Source: Acetivibrio cellulolyticus CD2 (GTDB taxonomy: Bacteria; Bacillota; Clostridia; Acetivibrionales; Acetivibrionaceae). From it: a DNA stretch of 64,000 nt. This document shows positions 1 through 8,381 of this stretch, piece by piece. The notes beneath the pieces were generated by a model, which saw nothing but the letters and a program-made list of their open reading frames with translations, was not told where the DNA came from and did not search any database. The stretch's first letter is position 1. The number at the start of each line of letters is the position of its first letter. The translations under genes and the position numbers were made by a program. Location: the NCBI RefSeq assembly GCF_000179595.2, contig NZ_JH556653.1:1421223-1485222 (forward strand), read 5' to 3'.

Positions 1-700
1 CCTTAACTTCAAACCCCTGTTCACCGCCAAGCATTGCTTCTGCCCTTGCACGTGCTCTGTCACGAGCTGAGTTCATATCAAGCTTCTTAAGCTTCATATC
101 TACGTTATCGTTGTTTAAAGACTCTATAGCATTTGCCTTCGCAACCTTCTTATTAACGATTTCTCTTGCCCTGTCCATATCTTCATTTATATTTCCAACC
201 TTGTTGTTCTTGGAAGTATATTTTGCATTAACAGAATTTATATTCTCCTTTAGTGATGCCATCTTTTGCTGGCTCTTCAAAGTTTTTAACTCATTTAACT
301 TTGCATTCATTTCAGACTCAAATATCTTGTAATTTTCCCTGATTGTATCTACATCTTTCATTGCATTTTCATAGGTAGCTTTGTGTGTGTCATATACAGT
401 CTGGTATTCTTCTTCCTGCATGAGAAGTTCAACTAAAACTTCCTTATCTCCCTGCTTTTGTGCAGATTCTATTCTTGCCTTAATAGCATTCAAATTCTTT
501 TCAGAATTCTTCATTTCAATCTTTATCAACTCAGCATTTGTCTGAATTTCTACAATCTGTTGCTCTGCTTCCTTACGTGCCTTTCCAATCTGATTCTTTA
601 TATCTTCAAAAAGTAGTTCCGGATTGTTTTCTTCCAACCCACCTACGAATTGTCCGAAAAATCCTCTAAACAAGCTACCTAATCTACTAAAAAAGCCCAT
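1..700 (-). CDS. pspA: PspA/IM30 (phage shock protein A) family protein, 3' end cut by window edge
   Basis: The frame is open from ATG at 698-700 (good AGGAGG-type site just upstream) to the window edge, giving 233 residues without a stop. The start MGFFSRLGSLFRGFFGQ is an amphipathic N-terminal segment, followed by a long, almost uninterrupted charged coiled coil rich in Glu, Lys and Gln; this is the layout of PspA/IM30/Vipp1 proteins (usually about 220-250 aa), ESCRT-III-like membrane-remodelling proteins that protect the cytoplasmic membrane. The gene follows the AAA ATPase at 784-2406 on the same strand after 83 bp, so the two are probably co-transcribed and the ATPase may act on the PspA polymer (inference). 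The C-terminus is not visible. The family call is by recognition. Confidence 0.8.
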   Translation of the reverse strand, partial: MGFFSRLGSLFRGFFGQFVGGLEENNPELLFEDIKNQIGKARKEAEQQIVEIQTNAELIKIEMKNSEKNLNAIKARIESAQKQGDKEVLVELLMQEEEYQTVYDTHKATYENAMKDVDTIRENYKIFESEMNAKLNELKTLKSQQKMASLKENINSVNAKYTSKNNKVGNINEDMDRAREIVNKKVAKANAIESLNNDNVDMKLKKLDMNSARDRARARAEAMLGGEQGFEVK

Positions 701-783
701 GTTCTTTACCTCCTAAAAATTATGGCATAGTATTAATTTATAATAAATAAACAGCATTGTAAACTATTTAAATAAAAATTTTA

Positions 784-2406
784 TTATATATTGTCAACAC
801 TGCTTCTTTCATCCAAGACTTTTTGATATTTTTCCGGAAGCAAATCCTTATCGTCACACTCTTTAACCGCAAGCATTGTCATATACTCCACCTGCTGCGT
901 GCTTGGTCTGCACCTTGATATAGCCTCACTGAGTACTGTAGATGTCAACACTGTTCCTTCAACATCATCTTCATTTGCAAGTTCATAAGCTTTCCTCACA
1001 ACTGTCTCAATTTCAGCACCTGTGTAGTTCTCAGTTTGCTGTGCAAATGGGAGAAAATCCTCAATATCAGTTTCGAAGCCAAATTTTTTAATCATAATCT
1101 TAAAGATTTGTGCCCTCTCCTCTGCTTCTGGAAGCAATATAGGAATCTTTTTATCAAACCTACCTGCTCTCTTTAGAGCCGCATCCAACAGGTCAGGCCT
1201 ATTCGTTGCAGCAATAAAAATTACTTTCCCTCTATTATTTGTATTACTCGTGAACTGTAAAAATTCACTAAATATATTTCTGCTGACCCCATTATCATTT
1301 CCATCCCCGCCTCTTCTAAATGCCGTATCTATTTCATCAACAAATACAATAACTGGCTGCTGGGATTGTGCACCCAAAAGACACTTCTTGAAATTCTTCT
1401 CACTTTCTCCAACATACTGTCCCAATATTCTCGACATATCAATCTTAACACAGTTAAAACCGCTCGACTTTGCCAGTGCATTTACCAGAAGGGTCTTTCC
1501 TGTCCCTGAAGGTCCACATAAAAGTATCCCCATAGGCACCCTTCTCAAGTCACCATTTTTAATAGGCTTCACTATATTTTTAAGGAGGTAGTTTTTTGCT
1601 TTTTCCATTCCTCCTACATCTTCAAAACTAATCTCAGGATATATAAACTCCAAAACATCTCCATACTCTTTTTTTAGCACTGAATGCTTTTTCTCTTTTA
1701 TAAAATCAAAACTAATAGCTACATTTTCAGATTCTGCCTTTAGTTTTATATCCTTTATTGCTTTTTTACTGAGTCCTGAGGATAACTTTGAAAACTCCTC
1801 AACAGAGAGATCCATTTTTATGTTCTTTTCCTCAACCAGATATTTAATATAATCTTTCCTCTCTTCTTCAGTAGGAAGTTCAACCAGTATAGGCTCTACC
1901 CTGTATGAGGATCTTAAAACCTCCGGGTTCACTTCTGCCAAAGTGTTTGCCATCATAAAAATAGTGCTGCCAACTGAAGAGATTCTAGCATCATTTGACC
2001 ACTCAGAAAGCCAAATCAGCGCAAGCCTTTCTTCCATAGATAGGCTGCCTATATCTCCAGGCGGAATTATTTTTTCTACATGATCTACAAAAAGTACCAT
2101 TTTAGTGTTTCTCAATGCTAGATCAATAAAAGGGAATATCTTCGACGGTAAGGAATTTAAAAGATTGGAAGCCATATTCGAGGTAATCTTATGGAACTCC
2201 CTGGCCATAGCCGGCTCGAAAAAAGTTAAACCTTTAGAAATATCGTAGAATGCAACTATTCCAAATCCACGTTGTTTAATAAATTCATCATATATATACC
2301 TGTCTATGTTTCTATAGTTATCTACTACATCACGAATATTAAAATATAAAATAAATTCATGTGAAATTCCCGCTTTATAAGTACTTAAGAAGTTTTGATA
2401 CCACAT
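784..2406 (-). CDS. AAA+ ATPase with degenerate first and active second ATPase module (CDC48/Ycf46-like)
   Basis: 540 aa from the ATG at 2404-2406, preferred over an ATG 30 bp upstream because AGGGAG lies 7 bases before it. The C-terminal half is a complete AAA module: Walker A GPSGTGKT at about residues 298-305, Walker B VIVFVDEID at about 352-360, and a second region of homology with AATNRPD and an Arg finger in AGRFD at about 400-418. The N-terminal half looks like a decayed AAA domain: it has a Walker-B-like VLFVDHVEK (about 104-112) and an SRH-like stretch but no P-loop. This tandem layout resembles CDC48-type and Ycf46-type ATPases. It lies 83 bp upstream of pspA, so a membrane-stress or remodelling role is inferred. 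The substrate is unknown. Confidence 0.8.
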   Translation of the reverse strand: MWYQNFLSTYKAGISHEFILYFNIRDVVDNYRNIDRYIYDEFIKQRGFGIVAFYDISKGLTFFEPAMAREFHKITSNMASNLLNSLPSKIFPFIDLALRNTKMVLFVDHVEKIIPPGDIGSLSMEERLALIWLSEWSNDARISSVGSTIFMMANTLAEVNPEVLRSSYRVEPILVELPTEEERKDYIKYLVEEKNIKMDLSVEEFSKLSSGLSKKAIKDIKLKAESENVAISFDFIKEKKHSVLKKEYGDVLEFIYPEISFEDVGGMEKAKNYLLKNIVKPIKNGDLRRVPMGILLCGPSGTGKTLLVNALAKSSGFNCVKIDMSRILGQYVGESEKNFKKCLLGAQSQQPVIVFVDEIDTAFRRGGDGNDNGVSRNIFSEFLQFTSNTNNRGKVIFIAATNRPDLLDAALKRAGRFDKKIPILLPEAEERAQIFKIMIKKFGFETDIEDFLPFAQQTENYTGAEIETVVRKAYELANEDDVEGTVLTSTVLSEAISRCRPSTQQVEYMTMLAVKECDDKDLLPEKYQKVLDERSSVDNI

Positions 2407-2535
2407 AGTTAGCTCCCTGGTAAATTTAATAAGCATACACGAACCTAAACACTATTGCCACTGTTCGCAATTGCTATTTCTATTTTACCATAAGTAGCAT
2501 CCATATCAACAGTAATATCTTCAAAAATCCCAAAA

Positions 2536-3657
2536 CTAGTTAGGCCGGATACCTTTACCAGATACAATTTCCTGTATTCTCTTGGAAATATTCTCAATAT
2601 CAACCACTTCATCAGATAAACCTGCTTCGTATATACTTTTTGGCATGCCATACACTACACATGTTTTTTCACTTTGGGTAATACAGTAACAGTTGCATTT
2701 TTGCTTAAGTTCGATAACTCCATTTTTACCATCGCTACCCATCCCCGTTAATACTACAGCAAGAATGTTTTTACCCTCAAATAAACTTGCAGCCGAAGAA
2801 AACAATACATCAGCAGACGGCCTTACCCCATTTACATATTGCGTAGTCTCTGTTTTTATAAGTACGTTAGGTCCTTCACCTTTAACAAGCATATGAAAGC
2901 CTCCGGGCGCAATAAATATTTGGCCTTTTTGCAACAAATCATTTTCACAGGCTTCTTTCACTTCCAGCTTACACTTTCTGTTAAGACTATCAGATAATGA
3001 TTTTGTAAACTTTGGAGGCATGTGTTGGACAACCAGGATAGGTTTATTAAAATCCGCATCAAATCCATGTAAAACCTTTTCAAGTGCTGACGGACCTCCT
3101 GTAGATGAAGCAATCAGTATAAGGTCAACCCGTGTAAACTTACTTGCGTTGAACTTATCAACTATATCAACTGCACTTTTCTCTATTTCCTTCTTACGTA
3201 TATTCTGGAAACCCATTGTTTGCGATCCGTTACTGCTGGAATTGCGATACTTTCTTATCTTTATCTGGGTAAAAAGTATTTGAAGTTGTGCTTTAATTAT
3301 TTCAACACATTTTTCATGGCTTTCATTACTAGGCTTCAATATAAAGTCAACAGCCCCATTATTTAACGCTTCCATGGTCAATTCAGCACTGTGTGCACTA
3401 TCCGAGCTAATCATTATTACGTCCATTCCGGGATAGTCTTTCTTTATTATTTTTAAGGCTTCAATGCCATTCATTTCAGGCATAAATACATCCAGCAGGA
3501 TCAAGTCTACGCTATCCGGCTTTATCCAATCAACAGCCATCCTACCATTTAAAGCAACGAATTTTACATCAGCTAAACCGGTACCTTCTACCGCTTCTGA
3601 AAGGACCTTTCTATACATAATCGAGTCATCTGCTATTAACACTCTTATCTTTTCCAA
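2536..3657 (-). CDS. cheB: Chemotaxis response regulator protein-glutamate methylesterase CheB
   Basis: 373 aa from a TTG start at 3655-3657, chosen because AAGGAGG sits 8 bases upstream; an ATG 42 bp further upstream has no site. The receiver domain (about 1-120) has the acidic pair DD at 10-11 and the phosphoacceptor Asp at about 56 (LILLDVFMPEM). After a linker comes the CheB methylesterase domain with the catalytic Ser of ASSTGG (about 185), His of VVQHMPPKF (about 212) and Asp of GMGSDG (about 309). CheB removes methyl groups from (or deamidates) chemoreceptor glutamates. No other chemotaxis gene is in the window, so this is either an orphan copy or separated from its partners. The AAA ATPase gene starts 129 bp downstream on the same strand. 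Confidence 0.93.
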   Translation of the reverse strand: MEKIRVLIADDSIMYRKVLSEAVEGTGLADVKFVALNGRMAVDWIKPDSVDLILLDVFMPEMNGIEALKIIKKDYPGMDVIMISSDSAHSAELTMEALNNGAVDFILKPSNESHEKCVEIIKAQLQILFTQIKIRKYRNSSSNGSQTMGFQNIRKKEIEKSAVDIVDKFNASKFTRVDLILIASSTGGPSALEKVLHGFDADFNKPILVVQHMPPKFTKSLSDSLNRKCKLEVKEACENDLLQKGQIFIAPGGFHMLVKGEGPNVLIKTETTQYVNGVRPSADVLFSSAASLFEGKNILAVVLTGMGSDGKNGVIELKQKCNCYCITQSEKTCVVYGMPKSIYEAGLSDEVVDIENISKRIQEIVSGKGIRPN

Positions 3658-3935
3658 TAGATAGACCTCCTTCTGGTTACAATTTTTAAATAAGTACATT
3701 TTGAAATATATTGTTATTATTCAAACTAGTCATCAATCTTTCTAAATAGAATTTCACGAATACCTAATATAATATATATACCCTTAAGAAATTAAAATAA
3801 TCATACTATAATTTTCAGTATTACAAACTATTAATCATTTAAAACATTATAGGAATAATTAATTATATATATGAGATGCTATTAACATTATGGACAAAAG
3901 AAATATAATAAAACACTAAAATTTCGGAGGTGCTT

Positions 3936-4142
3936 ATGAAAACAGCAACATTTAACATTCCTTCAATTTCTTGTAGTGCTTGTTCTAATAAAATACAAGA
4001 AGGTGTTAAAACACTTACAGGAGTACAGAATGTTTCAATTGATTTAAAGAGTCAGCAAGTAAAAGTAGATTATAATCCTGAGAATATAATGCCCCAGGAA
4101 ATTAAAATGCATATTTCACAAATGGGTTATGAGATAATTTAG
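3936..4142 (+). CDS. Heavy-metal-associated (HMA) domain protein, CopZ-like
   Basis: 68 aa from ATG at 3936, 5 bases after a GGAGG site (a GTG two codons upstream overlaps that site). The protein is a single ferredoxin-like HMA domain: the metal-binding loop is reduced to SCSACS (Cys-x-x-Cys near residues 12-15), and it ends with the usual MGY motif. Such proteins bind Cu(I) or another soft metal and hand it to a P-type ATPase or regulator. No copper ATPase or CsoR-like regulator is in the window, so the metal and partner are unknown. A hairpin at 4156-4208 probably terminates it. Confidence 0.85.
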   Translation: MKTATFNIPSISCSACSNKIQEGVKTLTGVQNVSIDLKSQQVKVDYNPENIMPQEIKMHISQMGYEII

Positions 4143-4155
4143 GTAAAACTCTTTC

Positions 4156-4210
4156 AAGGTACTTTTCAGTTGGGCTTACACTTATAGTCTAATCTGCAAA
4201 AGTACCTTTT
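4156..4210 (+). terminator. Hairpin terminator after the HMA gene
   Basis: Arms AAGGTACTTTT (4156-4166) and AAAAGTACCTT (4198-4208) pair perfectly over 11 bp, with a long loop of about 31 bases and a short T stretch after it. It lies between the convergent HMA gene and gntR. Confidence 0.5.
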
Positions 4211-4260
4211 CAGTAGTATTGAAAATATAACTTACGTTAACGTTTTTGCTTCTAATATTC

Positions 4261-4938
4261 CTATTTTAAATTCTTTATAGCCTTAATTATTACCTTTTGC
4301 TGATTATTTATATGGACTTGAGCATACTTTTGAGCCATCTCCAAGTTCCTCTCGGATATAGCAGCGCAAATATCCTCATGTTCCTTTATAAGATTATTAG
4401 GACTGCTATAGTCTTTAAGATATATAACTCTAAAGCGCTGAATTTGTTCTCTTAGGTTGTTCGAAATCTGTAAAAGTCTGTCATTCCTTGATGCACGATA
4501 AATTAATTCATGGAACTCAACATCCTTTTTAATGGTTCCCTGTAAATTATCCTTATCTGTGTAATTTACAAACTGTACTTGTATCTGTTTTAACTCCTTA
4601 ATCTCTTCATCGGTGATTCTTTCCGCTGCAAGTCTTGTAGCAAGACTATCCATAGATGCCCTTACTTCCAGAACATCCATTATATCTTTAACGGAAAGTT
4701 CCGCTACATGTGCACCTTTTCTAGGAAGCATATCAACAAGACCTTCGAGTTCAAGCATCCTTATTGCTTCTCTCACAGGAGTGCGGCTTACCCCCATTTT
4801 TTCTGCCAACTTGACTTCCATCAGCCGTTCTCCAGGTTTTAACTCTCCAGTAATAATTGCTTCCCTTAATGTATCAAAGATTACTTCCCTTAATGGTTTA
4901 TAATCATTCAAATTGACCTTTGAAAGCTTCCCTGCCAT
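4261..4938 (-). CDS. GntR family transcriptional regulator, FadR/FCD subfamily
   Basis: 225 aa. The N-terminal winged helix (about 15-80) carries the typical GntR pattern: LREAIITGELKPGERL, then the recognition-helix signature SRTPVREAIRMLELEGLV. The C-terminal part (about 90-215) is an all-helical FCD ligand domain with the metal/ligand-binding residues in DVEFHELI, HEDI and QVHINN. Length and order are normal for the family. It lies 7 bp downstream of ispE on the same strand, so the two are likely co-transcribed; B. subtilis has a different regulator (purR) after ispE, so the position is analogous but the protein is not. The effector cannot be predicted. Confidence 0.92.
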   Translation of the reverse strand: MAGKLSKVNLNDYKPLREVIFDTLREAIITGELKPGERLMEVKLAEKMGVSRTPVREAIRMLELEGLVDMLPRKGAHVAELSVKDIMDVLEVRASMDSLATRLAAERITDEEIKELKQIQVQFVNYTDKDNLQGTIKKDVEFHELIYRASRNDRLLQISNNLREQIQRFRVIYLKDYSSPNNLIKEHEDICAAISERNLEMAQKYAQVHINNQQKVIIKAIKNLK

Positions 4939-4945
4939 ATTTACA

Positions 4946-5815
4946 TCATCTCTCCTCGCAAAATGTTTCGGTTAAAATACATTCCCACGTGTTATCCCTG
5001 TTAATATTCTTACAGGCTTTCTCTGCCGTCACCCTATTACCAAAAACACCAAAGACAGTCGGACCGCTTCCACTCATCATACTGCCCAAAGCACCGAGAC
5101 TAACAAGTTTTTCTTTAATTTCACTGATAACTCTATGCCTATTTATAGTAACAGCTTCCAAAACATTGACCATATTTTTTCCAAGGTTTTGAATATCCTT
5201 TTTTTCAATAAGATTTATAAGTAATTCTGTATCTGGCCTCGAAGATATTTTCCCTATTTCGAGATTTTTATATACCCATGCTGTAGAAACAGAAATTCTA
5301 GGTTTTACAAGAACTATATTAACATTTCTAAGAGGTTCAATCTCCGTAAGTACTTCTCCTATTCCTTCTGCCAGCATTGTGCCACCCTTAATGCAGAAAG
5401 GAATATCTGCTCCTATGGATTTTCCTAATTGCATCAAATCATCTTCCTTCAAATTCAAGGAAAATATATCGTTCATACCTTTAAGAACAGCCGCAGCATC
5501 CGCACTGCCTCCAGCAAGACCTGCTGCTACAGGTATCTTTTTGACTATCCTTATTGATATACCTTTTGGAATATCAAACTTGTCCATCAAAACAGCAGCT
5601 GCTTTATATGCTATATTATCACAGTCCGTTGGTACCCAATGCTTATCACACGTGACTTTAATACATCTTTCATCTATAGCCTCAAGGAAAACTTTATCAT
5701 GCAAGCCGATCGACTGCATAATCATTCGTACATCATGATATCCATCTTCCCGTTTCCCCAGCACATCGAGTGACAGGTTAATTTTCGCCCTTGCTTTTAT
5801 ACAAATTGAATCCAT
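4946..5815 (-). CDS. ispE: 4-(cytidine-5'-diphospho)-2-C-methyl-D-erythritol kinase
   Basis: 289 aa. IspE phosphorylates CDP-methylerythritol in the non-mevalonate (MEP) isoprenoid pathway. The GHMP-kinase ATP loop PVAAGLAGGSADAAAVL lies at about 95-110, the N-terminal substrate motif is KINLSLDVLGKREDGYHDV, and GADIPFC (about 136-141) carries the catalytic Asp. A C-terminal MSGSGPTVFGVF glycine motif is present. The start has AAGGTG four bases upstream. Its neighbourhood with veg and yabG (8.0-9.3 kb) is the same as in B. subtilis, except that a sipL-like gene is inserted between. Confidence 0.97.
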   Translation of the reverse strand: MDSICIKARAKINLSLDVLGKREDGYHDVRMIMQSIGLHDKVFLEAIDERCIKVTCDKHWVPTDCDNIAYKAAAVLMDKFDIPKGISIRIVKKIPVAAGLAGGSADAAAVLKGMNDIFSLNLKEDDLMQLGKSIGADIPFCIKGGTMLAEGIGEVLTEIEPLRNVNIVLVKPRISVSTAWVYKNLEIGKISSRPDTELLINLIEKKDIQNLGKNMVNVLEAVTINRHRVISEIKEKLVSLGALGSMMSGSGPTVFGVFGNRVTAEKACKNINRDNTWECILTETFCEER

Positions 5816-6203
5816 TTTTCACCTTGTCTATATATAAAATAAATATCGCCTTATTGTACCTAAAACATTAGCATCCATGAATTTATGCACTAATTCAAGC
5901 AAAAAATAATACGCAAACATTTCATGTCTTCTAAATCAATACTTTCATGTTTTTATATTATATACAAAATACAATACGTTTTCAATCAAAATATCCTATG
6001 CATTAGTTCAATACGATTCTAGAACATTAACTTCTAAAAATTTTGAATCAAAACTTACCCAAATTAAACAACAAAAAACTTGAGAGCAATCTATCTCCCA
6101 AGTTTTATATACTAAATATTTAACGCCTCTTTCTCTCATAGGCTATTCAAAATAGTCCACAAGAAAATTATAGAGGCGGCAATTATTATAAAATAATTAG
6201 TTT
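5816..6203. other. Intergenic region between sipL-like gene and ispE
   Basis: 388 bp, very AT-rich. It holds the terminator of the upstream sipL-like gene at 6074-6106 and presumably the ispE promoter, but I see no convincing -35/-10 pair and no further gene. Confidence 0.5.
6074..6106 (-). terminator. Rho-independent terminator of the sipL-like gene
   Basis: On the minus strand a 12-bp stem (arms 6095-6106 and 6074-6086, one G-U pair) is followed by a T run. It lies about 100 bp after the stop of the gene at 6204-7775. Confidence 0.75.
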
Positions 6204-7775
6204 CTAAGAGGCACTTGATTTTCTAGGAATCATAACCTGCTGTCCCGGAGTAATAGTTTCATCCTCAGATAGATTATTGACTTTTTTAATATCCTCCACA
6301 GTAGTATAATACTTTTTAGCAATTTTCCACATATTATCCTCCGGCTGTGAGAAGTAAATAGTTATACTGGGGTATTCACCCTTTTTCTCTTCAATAGTAT
6401 TCTCTGTAACTTTTGCAACTAGTGGTAACTGTACAGTGTCAATAGCCTTCACACAAACATTTATAATTACTCTTATTTCTACTTCGTTCGCGGATATCAT
6501 ACTGTAATTACAGTGCTCTACATCAAGGTCTACTTCGCAATCCATATTAGGCTTTATTTCCTTTACCTCAACATTCTGCTTGAATGGAATTTCACAATCA
6601 TAGCAAGAAACAGGCTGCTCGCTGTTATTTGCTACATAAAGTATGCTGTTATTTACTGCCCCTTCCAAAGTTACAGCTCCATTAGAAGCATTACATTCAA
6701 ATATACTTGGCTTTGAAAGCACATTAAACACTTCAGCTATTTCAGGATTATCTCCATCAATATAAATTGTTTCCCGTAAAGTAATCTGGCTCTTCTCTTT
6801 GCATATTACCTTTTTTGTATTAAAAGGTTTATGTTCCAGGTTTAATTTCCTACTCAGACTATACGCATCTGCTATCACATCTACCTGCTTCTTCTCATAA
6901 GCCTGTGCTTTAAGCATTAATTCAACTTCTCCGTTCAAAACTCTAAGCTCACCGTCATTATCTTCCCCTGATTTGAAAGAGTAATTTAGAATCCTGTAAT
7001 CCGCTACGCACTCACAGCCCTCATTTACTCCTTGTATATCAATAAACTGAGTAAATGGCACTTCATGTTCCATAAACTGAATGCTTCTTTCTTCATCATC
7101 CGCAATATAAAGTGTAAGTATATTCAAATCACCTTTTGCAATTACTTTGTTATCTGACACTTTATAGTCTTTTCCAACTATTTTCACATCACTTCTCAAT
7201 ATTTCCTTAATAGTTGGTTTACCTGCAGGGATATCCATTGTTTCATTAACGTTACAATGTGCATTATTTTCACCTACATAACTGTTTACACCAATGTTAT
7301 CCTTTAATATTTCAATATCTTCAAGTCCCTTAAGATCATTCACAAAATCCTGTTCAACCTCTTCATTGACTTTAACATCCATCTTTACTATAGTTTTTAC
7401 CTTAATTTTTCTGCCATACAAAATTTCGTAATCAATATGTTCAATATCACATCTCACATTTGCCTTCATTCCAAACCTTGCATTTAATACATCTACGCTA
7501 TATGAAAAATCACTGCCTGCATTTATGCTTCTTACTGCATTATTCTCTTCATCTGAAACATAAAGTATCTTATAACGGATGGTACCATTTACAGCAACTT
7601 TATCCTGTAAAACCTCCGAGCTTTTCTCAAACACCTCTCCGTCTATTAGAAGAATACGAACTGCATCAGGATTTGTATCTGGCACGATTATGTCATGTTC
7701 CACTATTGTCTGTGCAGTGTCTTCCCCCATCATACTGTTAATTTTTATGGATTCTTTCACAAGCTCAAGAGACAT
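6204..7775 (-). CDS. sipL: SPOCS/DUF3794 and LysM domain protein, SipL-like spore morphogenesis protein
   Basis: 523 aa from the ATG at 7773-7775, which follows GAGGAGG by 8 bases; an ATG 21 bp upstream has no site. The protein contains repeated beta-rich SPOCS (DUF3794) segments across residues 1-460, with recurring patterns such as DTNPDAVRILLIDGEV, then a C-terminal LysM module (about 475-518: DNMWKIAKKYYTTVEDIKKV ... GQQVMIPRK). This is the architecture of SipL, which binds SpoIVA and is required for spore coat assembly in Clostridioides difficile. It is encoded between veg and ispE, a sporulation-rich context. The name is by architecture; orthology to SipL should be treated as probable. 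Confidence 0.85.
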   Translation of the reverse strand: MSLELVKESIKINSMMGEDTAQTIVEHDIIVPDTNPDAVRILLIDGEVFEKSSEVLQDKVAVNGTIRYKILYVSDEENNAVRSINAGSDFSYSVDVLNARFGMKANVRCDIEHIDYEILYGRKIKVKTIVKMDVKVNEEVEQDFVNDLKGLEDIEILKDNIGVNSYVGENNAHCNVNETMDIPAGKPTIKEILRSDVKIVGKDYKVSDNKVIAKGDLNILTLYIADDEERSIQFMEHEVPFTQFIDIQGVNEGCECVADYRILNYSFKSGEDNDGELRVLNGEVELMLKAQAYEKKQVDVIADAYSLSRKLNLEHKPFNTKKVICKEKSQITLRETIYIDGDNPEIAEVFNVLSKPSIFECNASNGAVTLEGAVNNSILYVANNSEQPVSCYDCEIPFKQNVEVKEIKPNMDCEVDLDVEHCNYSMISANEVEIRVIINVCVKAIDTVQLPLVAKVTENTIEEKKGEYPSITIYFSQPEDNMWKIAKKYYTTVEDIKKVNNLSEDETITPGQQVMIPRKSSAS

Positions 7776-7918
7776 CTTCAATCCTCCTCTAAACAAAAAT
7801 ATTCTAATTCACCAATTTTACCTAATTAGGATTAATATTATAGTAAATCTGCTTTGCTCACCTTTACTTATATATATTGACAAGGTATATGAAATATTCC
7901 AATAAAGAGCATAAAATA

Positions 7919-7947
7919 AAAGAGCTTGATAAAATTATCCGCTCTTT
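7919..7947 (-). terminator. Terminator of veg
   Basis: Minus-strand stem AAAGAGC/GCTCTTT with an inner GATAA/TTATC stem, followed by a T-rich stretch; about 50 bp after the veg stop codon. Confidence 0.75.
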
Positions 7948-7998
7948 CATTTTTATTTTATTTGGTTTTTAATACTAATCCTCTATACACTAGACACC

Positions 7999-8262
7999 TT
8001 AGCTTACTTGAATCTTTTTGTTATCCTTACATATAACAATTTCGACAGCCTTCGTAAGTATATCTGTATAACTGTATGAAACTCTTCGTGTTGCCTCGTA
8101 ATCGTTTTCAAATTTTACTACGAAGATGCTAGGATAGGTGTTTTCAAGTATTCCTTCTTTGATAAAAGCCTTTTTTCTACCTTTGTTGGCTTTTAACTGA
8201 ATCTTTTGCCCAATGCATGTTTCTATATCTCTTTTAATCTGAAACAGGCTGCTTTTCTCCAT
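7999..8262 (-). CDS. veg: Veg family protein
   Basis: 87 aa, the usual size. Small basic protein with the family pattern: IKRDIETCIGQKIQLKANKGRKK near the start, then EGILENTYPSIFVV and RVSYSYTDILTK. In B. subtilis Veg stimulates biofilm matrix gene expression; how it acts is not settled. GAGGTG lies 8 bases upstream of the ATG. The gene sits between yabG and the sipL/ispE pair as in bacilli, and has its own terminator and two tandem promoters (8293-8361), consistent with the very strong expression known for Pveg. Confidence 0.93.
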   Translation of the reverse strand: MEKSSLFQIKRDIETCIGQKIQLKANKGRKKAFIKEGILENTYPSIFVVKFENDYEATRRVSYSYTDILTKAVEIVICKDNKKIQVS

Positions 8263-8292
8263 ATTTGAATCACCTCATCTTCTGTTTGCATC

Positions 8293-8321
8293 ATTATATC
8301 ACATTAAGAGCAATTTGTCAA
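8293..8321 (-). promoter_or_regulatory. veg proximal promoter (sigma-A type consensus)
   Basis: On the minus strand, TTGACA (8316-8321) is followed after 17 bp by TATAAT (8293-8298). Both boxes match the vegetative consensus exactly and the start codon lies about 30 bp downstream of the -10 box. Confidence 0.85.
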
Positions 8322-8331
8322 AAAAATATAT

Positions 8332-8361
8332 ATTATAACAAGGGAAATTTATCGGTGTCAA
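8332..8361 (-). promoter_or_regulatory. veg distal promoter (sigma-A type consensus)
   Basis: On the minus strand, TTGACA (8356-8361), 18 bp spacer, TATAAT (8332-8337). A second exact consensus pair about 40 bp upstream of the proximal one. Confidence 0.8.
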
Positions 8362-8381
8362 GTATTTTTTTTAAAACCCCA

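Noticed and set aside
2445..2651. 68-codon frame on the minus strand overlapping the end of cheB
   Set aside because: Most of it overlaps cheB in another frame, it has no ribosome binding site, and the non-overlapping tail is not recognisable.
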